Shown piece after piece: positions 25,512 to 33,788 of a stretch of DNA of 64,000 bases. The stretch is from Sandaracinaceae bacterium. Lineage in GTDB: Bacteria > Myxococcota_A > Polyangia > Polyangiales > Sandaracinaceae. The notes under the pieces are model-generated. The model worked only from the letters and a program-made list of their open reading frames with translations, was not told the origin of the DNA and ran no database searches. Location of the stretch: contig JACKEC010000018.1 of assembly GCA_020633195.1 (NCBI GenBank), positions 496,001-560,000 on the forward strand, given 5' to 3'. The position numbers and the translations under genes are program-made. The stretch's first letter is position 1; each line of letters opens with the position of its first letter.

Positions 25512-27128
25512 ATGCGCGCGATCCCCTTCGCTTGCGTGCTCCTCCTCGCCTCGAGCGCCTCGGCGCAGGGGTGGGAGTCCGTGCCCGACGAGCCCGTCGA
25601 GCGCACGGCGGAGCACTATCCCGAGACCAACGAGCGGGCCCACTCGCTCTACTACCCCGTGGTCGCCGGTCGCGGCGGGGGCTACCTCGGGGTGGGGAGC
25701 CAGCAGAGCTACTCGATCGCCGCGGCGCAGGGCGCCGACCCGATCGTGCTCGTGGACTACGACCCCGTGGTGACGCGGCTGCACCGCGCGCTCGTGGTCC
25801 TCGTGGCGAGCTGCCCGGACGTCGCGTGCCTGCGCGCGCGCCTGCGCCCCGAGTCCGAGCGGGAGAGCGCCGCCGCCATCGCGACCGCGCTCGGCGACGG
25901 CTGGTCGGCCCAGCGCACGACCCGCGAGTTCCGCGTCCATCGGCCGCTGCTCGCCCGGCGGATCGACGAGCTCGGCCGCGAGGAGAGCTGGGTCAGCCGC
26001 GACGACTGGTACACACACATCCGAGGGCTGGCGCGGCGCGGGCGGATCATCGCGCGCATCGCGGACCTGCGCGGCGACGCCACGCTGCCCGCGGTCGCGC
26101 GGGTCGCGCGCGCGGAGGGGGTGAGCTTCCGCGTGGTCTACCTCTCGAACGCGGAGGAGTACTTCTCGTACGGGCCGCAGTTCCTCCAGAACGTCTCCGG
26201 GCTGCCTCACCCCGAGGACGCGGTCGTGCTCCGGACGCTGCGCGATCGCCGGCTCCCCCGCGCGAGCGGCGACTCCATGTGGCACTACGACGTCGAGCCG
26301 CTCGACGACCTCGTGACCCGCATCCGCGACCACGGCTACGCGGACTCGAGCTGGATCGTGAACGACCTGCTGCGCTCCGAGGTGGCGCACGGTCCCGACG
26401 GGTCGAGCCGCCTCGACGCGCGGACCCCCGCGGCGGCCGCGCCCTCGAGCCGGCGCTGGTGGCTCGAGCAGACGGCCCCGCGACCGCCGAGCGGGGGCCG
26501 CGCCCGCGGGCCGTCGCGCATGCTCGTGGCGACGCGGCGCGCGATCCTCCCGGCGCTCGACCCGACGCGGCAGCGCCAGGTGCGCGCGCTGGACCTCGAG
26601 GGCTCCGGCCTCTCGCGCCTTCGCGACGCGCGCCTGCCCCCGGACCCGCGGACGGGCGCCGCGTTCGTGCTCTCCGGGGAGCCGGGGGAGGCGGCGTCGA
26701 CCCTCGTGCCCGAGCCCGAGAACAACCTGCAAGCCATGTTGCTCGACGCCCTCGCCCGAGAGGTCCTCCCGACGCTCTACGCGCGCGCCGGCGCGGACGA
26801 CGTCGCGGCGTCCTTGCGCGAGGCGCCGGCCGCCGCCGATCTCTACGCCGCCTACCGCATGCGCGAGCGCCTCCTCGAGGTGTGCCCTCCGGGCGCCCGC
26901 GCCGCGGGGCCGCTCGGCCGAGCCACCCGCGCGTGCCGCCACGCGTCGCGGATGGTGCAGCCGGTGCCGACCGCGCGCGCTCGGCCGAGCTGGTCGTCGC
27001 AGCAGGCGCGGCTGGGTCGCTCGGTCCGGGGGGTCGCGCGCGAGGCGAGCGCGGATCCGGAGGCCGCCGACGCCCTCGTCGCCGCGCTCGGCCGCCTCGC
27101 GGCGGTGGCGACCGCCATCTCCGAGTGA
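25512..27128 (+). CDS. Secreted protein, possibly LIC_10091-like family
   Basis: A 538-residue exported protein. MRAIPFACVLLLASSASAQG is a signal peptide. The segment 'GGGYLGVGSQQSYSIAAAQG' followed by 'VLVDYDPVV' (about 58-87) resembles a Rossmann-like glycine loop and acidic strand, and 'EPENNLQAMLLDALAREVLP' sits near residue 400. I associate these with the LIC_10091-type family, whose function is unknown; this is a tentative match. A methyltransferase-like fold is possible but unusual for a secreted protein. It follows the PLP enzyme by 30 bp on the same strand. Confidence 0.6.
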   Translation: MRAIPFACVLLLASSASAQGWESVPDEPVERTAEHYPETNERAHSLYYPVVAGRGGGYLGVGSQQSYSIAAAQGADPIVLVDYDPVVTRLHRALVVLVASCPDVACLRARLRPESERESAAAIATALGDGWSAQRTTREFRVHRPLLARRIDELGREESWVSRDDWYTHIRGLARRGRIIARIADLRGDATLPAVARVARAEGVSFRVVYLSNAEEYFSYGPQFLQNVSGLPHPEDAVVLRTLRDRRLPRASGDSMWHYDVEPLDDLVTRIRDHGYADSSWIVNDLLRSEVAHGPDGSSRLDARTPAAAAPSSRRWWLEQTAPRPPSGGRARGPSRMLVATRRAILPALDPTRQRQVRALDLEGSGLSRLRDARLPPDPRTGAAFVLSGEPGEAASTLVPEPENNLQAMLLDALAREVLPTLYARAGADDVAASLREAPAAADLYAAYRMRERLLEVCPPGARAAGPLGRATRACRHASRMVQPVPTARARPSWSSQQARLGRSVRGVAREASADPEAADALVAALGRLAAVATAISE

Positions 27129-27332
27129 GGACGCGCGACTGTCGCCTGCGGGAGGCCACCTCGCCCCAGAGGGGGCCCATCGACCCCAGCGGCGCGAGCC
27201 CGTCGACCACGCAGATCGCCCACGAATTCGGCGAATCGTCGATCCGGGCGGCTGGGTTCGAACACCCCAGCGACCTCGTCGTCGCGCGATGGGCGCGGCG
27301 GGATCGCGGGTTGCAAGAGCAGGCGTTCAGCC

Positions 27333-29183
27333 ATGCGTACCACCCTCGCCCTCGTCGCCTCGCTCACGCTCTCCGGCTGCCTCGGGATGCTCAGCGGCAC
27401 CGACGAGATGCCCGTGGACGGCGATCCCACGATGACGCCGCCCCCGGAGGGCAGCTGGGATCTGTCGATCGACACGAGCGCGAGCGACATCTACCTCGAG
27501 CCGGCGACGACCACGTCGACCATCCGCGGCCACATCACGGCCTCGGAGGGCGTGCAGCGCGCCGAGCTCGGCCCCGCGGGGACGCCCTCGGCCGCGCCGG
27601 TCGACACGGCCGGGAGCTTCAGCGCGCCGATGACCGTCGGGCCCGGCTACTCGCTCGTGGAGGTGCGCGGCTACGACCAGGCGGGGCACATGGCGAACGG
27701 CCACCGCTCGGTGCTGCGCGCGGACTACGCGCCCGAGTGGGAGCTGCTCGGCGACACCGCGGTGATCGCGGCGGACGCGGCGATGCTCGACGCGCTCGGC
27801 TCGAGCGCGGGCGCGCTCCTCGGCGGCATCGACCTCGCGTCCTTCGTGACGGTGGGCTCGCCGCTGATGGAGAACAGCACCTGCCACCTCTACGTCGACA
27901 GCGTCACCGCCGGCACCCCGACGCTGTCGCTCTCGCCGACCGAGGACGGACGGCTCCGCGCGACCGCGCGCGTGCCCGACATCGCGGTGGGCTTCAGCGG
28001 CAACTGCAACGCGCTCGGCACCGCGATCACGGTCCGGGAGGGGAGCGAGGCGGACGAGACGACGGTCGAGCTGTCGATGATCCTCGAGCCGATCCCGCCG
28101 CCGCCGGGCGAGTGCGTGAGCGGCTTCACCGCGACCGACGTGAACCTCCAGATCACGTCCTTCGATCTCGACCTCCGCCTCGCGGGCTGCGGGCTGCTCT
28201 GCCTCGCCGGCGAGCTGATCGGCGAGATCGCCGAGGGCGCGGTCAAGGGCATGATCGAGGACCGGTTCATGGGTCAGGTCGGCCCCCTCGTGGACCCGCT
28301 CCTGCGCGACCTGCGGGTGCTCGACGAGACGACGACGATGGACTTCCTCGAGACGCCGGTGGAGGTCGGGCTGTGCCTCACCGGGCTGAGCCCGTCGCCC
28401 GAGGGTCAGCTCATGGCGAGCATCGGGACGCGCGTGCGCGGACCCGGCGGCGTGGGCCTCGCGGCGCCCGGCGCGCCCTACCTCGCGGCGACCCCGCCGC
28501 CGGGGCGGGCCGGGACGATGCAGCTCGACCCGGCGCTGGTGTCGCAGATCCTCTTCAGCGTCTGGAACGGCGGCGCGTTCGCGCTCCCGGACGTGTCGGC
28601 GCTCGGAGGCGACGACGGCGGCGGCGACGGCCTCGGCTTCACCATCGACACGCTGACGGGGCTCGTGCCTCAGCTCCGGCCGATGATCCAGGACGGTCGG
28701 ATCATGCGCGGCGCCCCCCTCGTGATCGGCGTCGACGCGCAGATGGCCCCGCTCGTCCGCGCCGCGAACCCCGAGGAGGCGGCGGCGGGCGTCGACATGT
28801 TCATCGAGCTCGGCGACCTGCGCCTGTCGCTCGGCACCGCGGGCGGGACGCTGTTCGAGATCGGGACCCACGTGGTGCTCGCGCTCTCGCTCGAGCCGAC
28901 CGCGGACGGCGCGCTCGCCCCCGTGCTCGTCGAGAGCGCGAGCTCGTCGACGACGTGGATCGTCGACTCGGCGATCCGCGGGCTGCCGTCGCGCAGCGCC
29001 GACTCGCTCACCGACCTGGTCAACGGGCTCATCGTCTCGCAGCTCTCGCCGCTGCTCTCGGGCGCCGCGATCACCCTCCCCGACCTCGGCGTGCCGCTCG
29101 CCGTCGGCGACGTCTCCCCGGATCCGGGCGGCTACCTGGTGGTCGAGCTGAGCGTCGGCGCGACGCCGCCCCCGGCCCCCTGA
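27333..29183 (+). CDS. Large lipoprotein with possible TULIP/BPI-like barrels
   Basis: A 616-residue lipoprotein. MRTTLALVASLTLSGCLG has lipobox LSGC. An Ig-like beta domain (about 40-130) is followed by two long regions of amphipathic strands and helices, for example 'GQVGPLVDPLLRDLRVLDET' and, near the end, 'LTDLVNGLIVSQLSPLLSGA' then ITLPDLGVPLAVGDV. The late LPDLG-type strand after a paired helix recalls lipid-binding BPI/TULIP folds; this is a weak structural guess. No enzyme motif is seen. About 200 bp precede it without an identifiable gene. Confidence 0.6.
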   Translation: MRTTLALVASLTLSGCLGMLSGTDEMPVDGDPTMTPPPEGSWDLSIDTSASDIYLEPATTTSTIRGHITASEGVQRAELGPAGTPSAAPVDTAGSFSAPMTVGPGYSLVEVRGYDQAGHMANGHRSVLRADYAPEWELLGDTAVIAADAAMLDALGSSAGALLGGIDLASFVTVGSPLMENSTCHLYVDSVTAGTPTLSLSPTEDGRLRATARVPDIAVGFSGNCNALGTAITVREGSEADETTVELSMILEPIPPPPGECVSGFTATDVNLQITSFDLDLRLAGCGLLCLAGELIGEIAEGAVKGMIEDRFMGQVGPLVDPLLRDLRVLDETTTMDFLETPVEVGLCLTGLSPSPEGQLMASIGTRVRGPGGVGLAAPGAPYLAATPPPGRAGTMQLDPALVSQILFSVWNGGAFALPDVSALGGDDGGGDGLGFTIDTLTGLVPQLRPMIQDGRIMRGAPLVIGVDAQMAPLVRAANPEEAAAGVDMFIELGDLRLSLGTAGGTLFEIGTHVVLALSLEPTADGALAPVLVESASSSTTWIVDSAIRGLPSRSADSLTDLVNGLIVSQLSPLLSGAAITLPDLGVPLAVGDVSPDPGGYLVVELSVGATPPPAP

Positions 29184-29193
29184 TCGGCGGCCA

Positions 29194-30270
29194 TCACGGG
29201 CGCGCGGGCGCGCCGAGCCGGGCGTCGATCCACGCCACGATGGCGCGCCGGACCACGCGCGGCGCGGGTCGGAACCCGAGCGGCGCGAGGTCGTCCGCGG
29301 TCGCCTGCGGCAGCACGTAGAGGATCGCGTCGTCGCTCGGCGGGAGCATCGCGCCGGCCATCGGGCTCGCCGCCGCGACGGGCGGGATGGTCTCCCCGGC
29401 GGCCTGGGCGATCTCGCCGCCGAACAGCTCCTGATCCCACGCGCGGCGGAACGCCATCACCTCCGCCTCGGTGAGGCCCGCGGCCGCGAGCGACGCCGCG
29501 AGCGCGTCGCTGCCCGCCTGGCTCGGCGAGCTCGGGACGGGGATCGCGATCGACGAGCCGGGCTGCGGGGCGGGGACGACGCTCACCTGCCGGGTGCTCC
29601 GCTGGACCCGCACGATGCTCCCCGGGATCGGTGCGGCGCCGCCGTGCGTGATCCGCAGCGCGGTGCCGGCGGGCGCGATGGTGAGCGGGAGCGAGGGCGC
29701 GCCACGGATCTCGCCGCGATAGAAGAGGTGGTCGAACGCGGCGCCGCCGTGGCGGAGGCACGCGCCCTCGCGCGTCTCGACCGTCGCGAGGGTCGTCGCC
29801 TCGCAGGCGTCCGGGCCCTGGATGGTGTCGCAGGGCGGCTCGGCGGCGGTCGGGTAGCGAGACCCCGCGCAGTCGCCCTCCTCGACCCCGACGGCGCGCC
29901 ACGTGAGGTGCGCGCGCTCGCCGTCGAGCTCGCCGAGCGGCCAGTGCTCCACGACCCGGCCGTTGGCGATGCGGACGTCGACGTCGACCGACAGGGGGCC
30001 CTCGCCGCGGCGGTGGAAGTAGAGGACCGGCTTGGCCATCGGCATCGGGATCGGGGCGAGGTGCGGACCCGAGAGCATCACCTGATCGGACAGCGTGCCG
30101 CGCACGAGGCCCCACTCGTGGACCTCGTAGGAGACCGGCTCGGGCGGCGGCGAGGGCTCCGCGACGGAGTCCGAGCCGGGCACCGGGTCGGGGGTTGGCT
30201 CGCTGGCGCCGCAGGCGCTGCAAGCCGCGAGGGCGCTGCCGAGGAGCGCGACCGAGAGGCGGGCGTTCAT
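29194..30270 (-). CDS. Lipoprotein of unknown function
   Basis: A 358-residue predicted lipoprotein. MNARLSVALLGSALAACSAC has lipobox LAAC, followed by a Pro/Glu spacer. The mature part begins SYEVHEWGLVRGT. This VHEWGLVRG opening recurs in secreted myxobacterial proteins I cannot name. The domain is beta-rich with three or four Cys, and the C-terminal third is helical (PRVVRRAIVAWIDARLG). A TATGGT box (30276-30281, minus strand) lies 5 nt upstream of the ATG. The stop pairs with the convergent stop of the previous gene in a TGAT/ATCA inverted repeat. Confidence 0.6.
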   Translation of the reverse strand: MNARLSVALLGSALAACSACGASEPTPDPVPGSDSVAEPSPPPEPVSYEVHEWGLVRGTLSDQVMLSGPHLAPIPMPMAKPVLYFHRRGEGPLSVDVDVRIANGRVVEHWPLGELDGERAHLTWRAVGVEEGDCAGSRYPTAAEPPCDTIQGPDACEATTLATVETREGACLRHGGAAFDHLFYRGEIRGAPSLPLTIAPAGTALRITHGGAAPIPGSIVRVQRSTRQVSVVPAPQPGSSIAIPVPSSPSQAGSDALAASLAAAGLTEAEVMAFRRAWDQELFGGEIAQAAGETIPPVAAASPMAGAMLPPSDDAILYVLPQATADDLAPLGFRPAPRVVRRAIVAWIDARLGAPARP

Positions 30271-30343
30271 GACGCACCATACCGACTCGAGGGGCCGTAC
30301 CTTGGCTGCTCGCGCCGACCGGCCCCGAGATATGCTCGCGCTC

Positions 30344-30892
30344 ATGAGAACCCTCACCCTCGCCGCCGCGCTCTGTCTCGTGCCCGCGGTGGCGTCCGCG
30401 GATCGCGTCCCCCCACCGCCGAGCGACTGCCCGCGGGGCTCCATCGCGCAGACGTCCCACTCCGGTCCGACCTGCGAGCCCAGCGTGTGCGCGTCGACGG
30501 CCGACTGCTCGGGCGACACGCCGGCGTGCGAGGAGGTCGCGCTGTGCGTGGAGTCCGAGACCTACACGCCCGGCGGCCACGGGACCGACGGGCAACCGGC
30601 GCAGCGCGACGTCGCGCGGGGCGCGTGCGTGGACGGCGCGTGTCCCGGCGGCGGCACCTGTCGCGTCGCCCAGCGCTGCGTCGCCGCGTCGGCTCCCGCG
30701 GCCGGGAGGGCCGCGCCGACCCGCGAGGAGCCCGAGGCCGAGGAGACCGAGGCCGAGGAGAGCTCCGAGGAGGGCTCCGGCGGCTGTCACGTCAGCGCGA
30801 GCCGCTCTGGATCCCTGCTCGGCCTCGTCCTCGTGGCCGGCCTCGTCGCCCTGCGGCGCCGGAGGCTGCCCCTCAGCGGAACTCGTTCATGA
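30344..30892 (+). CDS. Small MYXO-CTERM surface protein
   Basis: A 182-residue exported protein. MRTLTLAAALCLVPAVASAD is the signal peptide. The mature part is Cys-rich (CEPSVCASTADC, CEEVALC, CVDGACPGGGTC) and suggests two small disulfide modules. A Glu-rich linker (EEPEAEETEAEESSEEG) leads to GGCHVSASRSGSLLGLVLVA and RRRR, a short MYXO-CTERM-type tail. A TATGCT box (30331-30336) lies 7 nt before ATG 30344. An in-frame ATG at 30332 overlaps that box and is less likely. The 3' end overlaps the next gene by 20 bp. Confidence 0.68.
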   Translation: MRTLTLAAALCLVPAVASADRVPPPPSDCPRGSIAQTSHSGPTCEPSVCASTADCSGDTPACEEVALCVESETYTPGGHGTDGQPAQRDVARGACVDGACPGGGTCRVAQRCVAASAPAAGRAAPTREEPEAEETEAEESSEEGSGGCHVSASRSGSLLGLVLVAGLVALRRRRLPLSGTRS

Positions 30893-31928
30893 GCTTCTGC
30901 AGGGCGTCCTGGCCCGGGCAGAGCTCCTCGAACGGCACGTTCACGAGCGCGGTGTCGCTCGTGTTGCTCATCTCGTGCATGTCGGACTCGCCCTCCTCGA
31001 GGTAGAGGAGCCCGGTCGCGACCTCGCCCGCCTTGGCGAGCTTGCGCAGGTGCAGATACGCCGCGTCGCGGTCGGTCGGGTCGTACCCCGGCTCGACGCT
31101 GCGGAGGGTGACCAGGCTGCCGTCGTGCAAGCGGACTTGACGGGCCTCGCCCTCGCCCTGCTTCGTCTCGATCGGCGTGCGGAGCGGCACGAGGTCCGCC
31201 TCGACGACCTCGTGGTAGTGCTCGCGCGTGTACATGTAGCTCTTGGTCGAGCCCTGGTGGTCGTTGAAGGTCACGCACGGCGAGATCACGTCGACGAGCG
31301 CGAAGCCTCGGTGACGGAGCGCGGCCTCGAGGATCGGGACGAGCTGCGCCTTGTCGCCGCTGAACGAGCGCGCCACGAAGGTGGCGCCGAGAGTCAAGGC
31401 GAGCATCGCGGGGTCGATCGGCTGCTGCCGGTTGACCTGCCCGCGCTTGGCCTTGGTGCCGACGTCCGCGGACGCCGAGAACTGGCCCTTGGTGAGGCCA
31501 TACACGCCGTTGTTCTCCAGCACGTACGTGAGGTTCACGTTGCGCCGGATCGCGTGGCAGAGCTGGCCGAGCCCGATCGAGAGCGAGTCGCCGTCGCCGC
31601 TGATGCCGATGTACACCAGCTCTCGGTTCGCCGCGGCGGCGCCCGTCGCGACGGACGGCATGCGGCCGTGGACCGAGTTGAAGCCGTGGGCCTCGCGCAG
31701 GAAGTACGTGGGCGTCTTGGACGAGCAGCCGATGCCGGAGAGCTTCACGACCCGGTGCGGCTCGATGTTCAGGCGCCAGAACGCCTGGATGATCGCGGCG
31801 GTGATCGAGTCGTGACCGCAGCCGGCGCAGAGCGTCGACAGCGAGCCTTCGTAGTCGCGGACGGTGAGCCCGTGCGCGTTCTTCTCGAGGCGCTTGTGGG
31901 CGACCGAGGGCTTGGCGATGTAGCTCAT
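30873..31928 (-). CDS. korB: 2-oxoacid:ferredoxin oxidoreductase, beta subunit
   Basis: A 351-residue thiamine-diphosphate-binding subunit. Motifs in order: LCAGCGHDSI (about 33-42), GIGCSSKTP, the TPP/Mg loop 'GISGDGDSLSIGLGQLCHAI' and NNGVYGLTKGQ, as in KorB/PorB proteins. With the alpha subunit it oxidatively decarboxylates a 2-oxoacid, most likely 2-oxoglutarate, to acyl-CoA while reducing ferredoxin, or runs in reverse. The substrate choice is inferred from similarity to two-subunit KorAB. Its ATG overlaps the stop of the alpha gene (ATGA), so the subunits are made in step. Confidence 0.88.
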   Translation of the reverse strand: MSYIAKPSVAHKRLEKNAHGLTVRDYEGSLSTLCAGCGHDSITAAIIQAFWRLNIEPHRVVKLSGIGCSSKTPTYFLREAHGFNSVHGRMPSVATGAAAANRELVYIGISGDGDSLSIGLGQLCHAIRRNVNLTYVLENNGVYGLTKGQFSASADVGTKAKRGQVNRQQPIDPAMLALTLGATFVARSFSGDKAQLVPILEAALRHRGFALVDVISPCVTFNDHQGSTKSYMYTREHYHEVVEADLVPLRTPIETKQGEGEARQVRLHDGSLVTLRSVEPGYDPTDRDAAYLHLRKLAKAGEVATGLLYLEEGESDMHEMSNTSDTALVNVPFEELCPGQDALQKLMNEFR

Positions 31929-33781
31929 GCCTGCGCACCCTTCATCTTCGGGAGCATCCCCGTGGACTCGCGCGCGTCGCCGTTGCCGCGCACCCGCTGG
32001 ATGCCCTGCATCACGACCGCCTTGCTCAGCGGCATGCCGCCGTAGTCGACGACGCTGGAGATCCGCTCGCGCTCGATCCCGGTCTCGAGCAGCAGGAGCC
32101 GGTGCAGCTGACCGTCGCGGTTCTGCTCGACGACGTAGTTGTGCTCGTGCTCGCGCAGGAACGCCTCGACCTCGTCGGGGAACGGGAACGCGCGGACGCG
32201 CATGTAGTCGACCGCGACGCCAGCCGCGCGGTAGGCGGCGACCGACTCGCGGACGGCGCCGTCGCAGCCGCCGAGGCTCACGATCCCGAAGCTCGCCTCG
32301 CCGGGATCCCGATCGATGACGGGCTGCGGCACCTTGGTCTTGGCCGACTGGATCTTGCGCTTGATGCGGTCGACGACCTCGACGTACTTCGCCGAGTCCT
32401 CGGTGTACTTGCCGTACTTGTCGTGGCCCGAGCCGCGCGTGAAGTAGGCGCCCTTCGGGTGCACACCCGGGAGCGTGCGGTAGCCGATCTCGTCGCCGTC
32501 GACGTCGAGGTAGCGGTAGAAGGCCTCGAGGTCCTCGAGCTGCTTGGCGGAGAGCACCTTGCCGCGGTCGGGGCGGTAGGCGTCGTCCCACTGGAGCTTC
32601 GGGACCATCCAGTCGTTCATGCCGATGTCGAGGTCGGAGACCACGAAGATCGGCGTCTGGAAGCGCTCGGCGAGGTCGAACGACTCCCGCGCCATCGTGA
32701 AGCACTCGCTCGGGTCGGCGGGGAAGAGCGCGATGTGCGCGGTGTCGCCGTGCGAGGCGTAGATGTTGGAGAGGATGTCGCCCTGCTGCGTGCGGGTGGG
32801 CATCCCCGTCGAGGGGCCGACGCGCTGGACGTCGAAGAGCACGCAGCCGATCTCGGCGTAGTAGGCGAGGCCGATGAACTCGTTCATCAGGCTGACGCCG
32901 GCGCCGCTCGTGCTGGTGAAGGAGCGGGCCCCGGCCCAGGCCGCGCCGATCGTGATCCCGATCGCGGCGAGCTCGTCCTCGGCCTGCAGGATGATGTAAT
33001 TCGCCTTGCCGTCCTCGCGGTGGCGGAACTTCTTGCAGAACTTCGTGAAGCCGTCGAACAGCGAGGTCGACGGGGTGATCGGGTACCACGCGCCGACGGT
33101 CGCCCCGGCGTAGACGCAGCCGAGCCCGGCGGCCGTGTTGCCGTCGATGAGGATGTAGTCGTCCGTCGCGTGCAGGGACTTGGCGCGGATGGGGAGCGGG
33201 CACTCGAAGTGCTCGCGGGCGTAGTCGGCGCCGAGGCCGATCGCGACGAGGTTCGCGTCGATGAGGTGCCGCTTGGCCGCGAACGTCTCCTCGAGCATCC
33301 CGCGCACGACCTCCATGTCGAGGTCGAGGAGCGCCACGATCGCCCCGACGTACGCGATGTTCTTCATCAGGATGCGCGTGCGCGCGCCGTCGAACTTCTC
33401 GGTGCAGAGCTGCGCGAACGGGACGCCGAGGTAGTGGATGTCCGTCCGGGCGGTCAGCGCCGGGTCGAGCGGCCACGTCGAGTCGTAGAGGAGCCAGCCG
33501 CCCGGAGCCACGTCGGCGACGTCGCGCGCGTACGTCTCGGCGTTCATCGCGACGACGAGCTCGAAGTCCGCCTTGCGCGCCACGTGACCGGCGCCGTTGA
33601 CGCGGATCTCGTACCAGGTCGGGAGCCCCTGGATGTTCGACGGGAAGATGTTCTTGCCGCTGATCGGGATGCCCATGCGGAAGATCGCCTGCATGAGCAT
33701 GCCGTTGGCGCTCGCCGAGCCGGTCCCATTCACCGTCGCGATGCGCATCGCGAAGTCGTTCACTCGAGTCTGTTCGCCCAT
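31925..33781 (-). CDS. korA: 2-oxoacid:ferredoxin oxidoreductase, fused gamma-alpha subunit
   Basis: A 618-residue subunit. Residues 10-190 are the gamma domain (starting MRIATVNGTGSASANGMLMQ, which binds CoA in the family). Residues 215-590 are the pyrimidine-binding alpha domain, with YPITPSTSLFDGF and 'QAEDELAAIGITIGAAWAGA' then TSTSGAGVSLMNEF. This gamma-alpha fusion is typical of two-subunit KorA enzymes. It starts 7 bp after the GltD-like gene stop and overlaps korB by 4 bp, so the three form one operon. Confidence 0.88.
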   Translation of the reverse strand: MGEQTRVNDFAMRIATVNGTGSASANGMLMQAIFRMGIPISGKNIFPSNIQGLPTWYEIRVNGAGHVARKADFELVVAMNAETYARDVADVAPGGWLLYDSTWPLDPALTARTDIHYLGVPFAQLCTEKFDGARTRILMKNIAYVGAIVALLDLDMEVVRGMLEETFAAKRHLIDANLVAIGLGADYAREHFECPLPIRAKSLHATDDYILIDGNTAAGLGCVYAGATVGAWYPITPSTSLFDGFTKFCKKFRHREDGKANYIILQAEDELAAIGITIGAAWAGARSFTSTSGAGVSLMNEFIGLAYYAEIGCVLFDVQRVGPSTGMPTRTQQGDILSNIYASHGDTAHIALFPADPSECFTMARESFDLAERFQTPIFVVSDLDIGMNDWMVPKLQWDDAYRPDRGKVLSAKQLEDLEAFYRYLDVDGDEIGYRTLPGVHPKGAYFTRGSGHDKYGKYTEDSAKYVEVVDRIKRKIQSAKTKVPQPVIDRDPGEASFGIVSLGGCDGAVRESVAAYRAAGVAVDYMRVRAFPFPDEVEAFLREHEHNYVVEQNRDGQLHRLLLLETGIERERISSVVDYGGMPLSKAVVMQGIQRVRGNGDARESTGMLPKMKGAQA

Positions 33782-33788
33782 CGCTGGC

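Noticed and set aside
27245..27275. A tRNA T-arm-like GGGTTCGAACACCC
   Set aside because: The loop is 9 nt instead of 7 and no acceptor, D or anticodon arms fit around it on either strand.
26852..27490. Minus-strand gene in the 27.1-27.3 kb gap
   Set aside because: The frame overlaps two better-supported genes on the plus strand, has no recognisable motif and no Shine-Dalgarno or TANNNT box.
24434..29320. A 1628-residue open frame on the plus strand
   Set aside because: It is Arg/Pro/Ala-rich and runs through the PLP enzyme, the secreted protein and the lipoprotein genes in another frame. This is typical of shadow frames in very GC-rich DNA.
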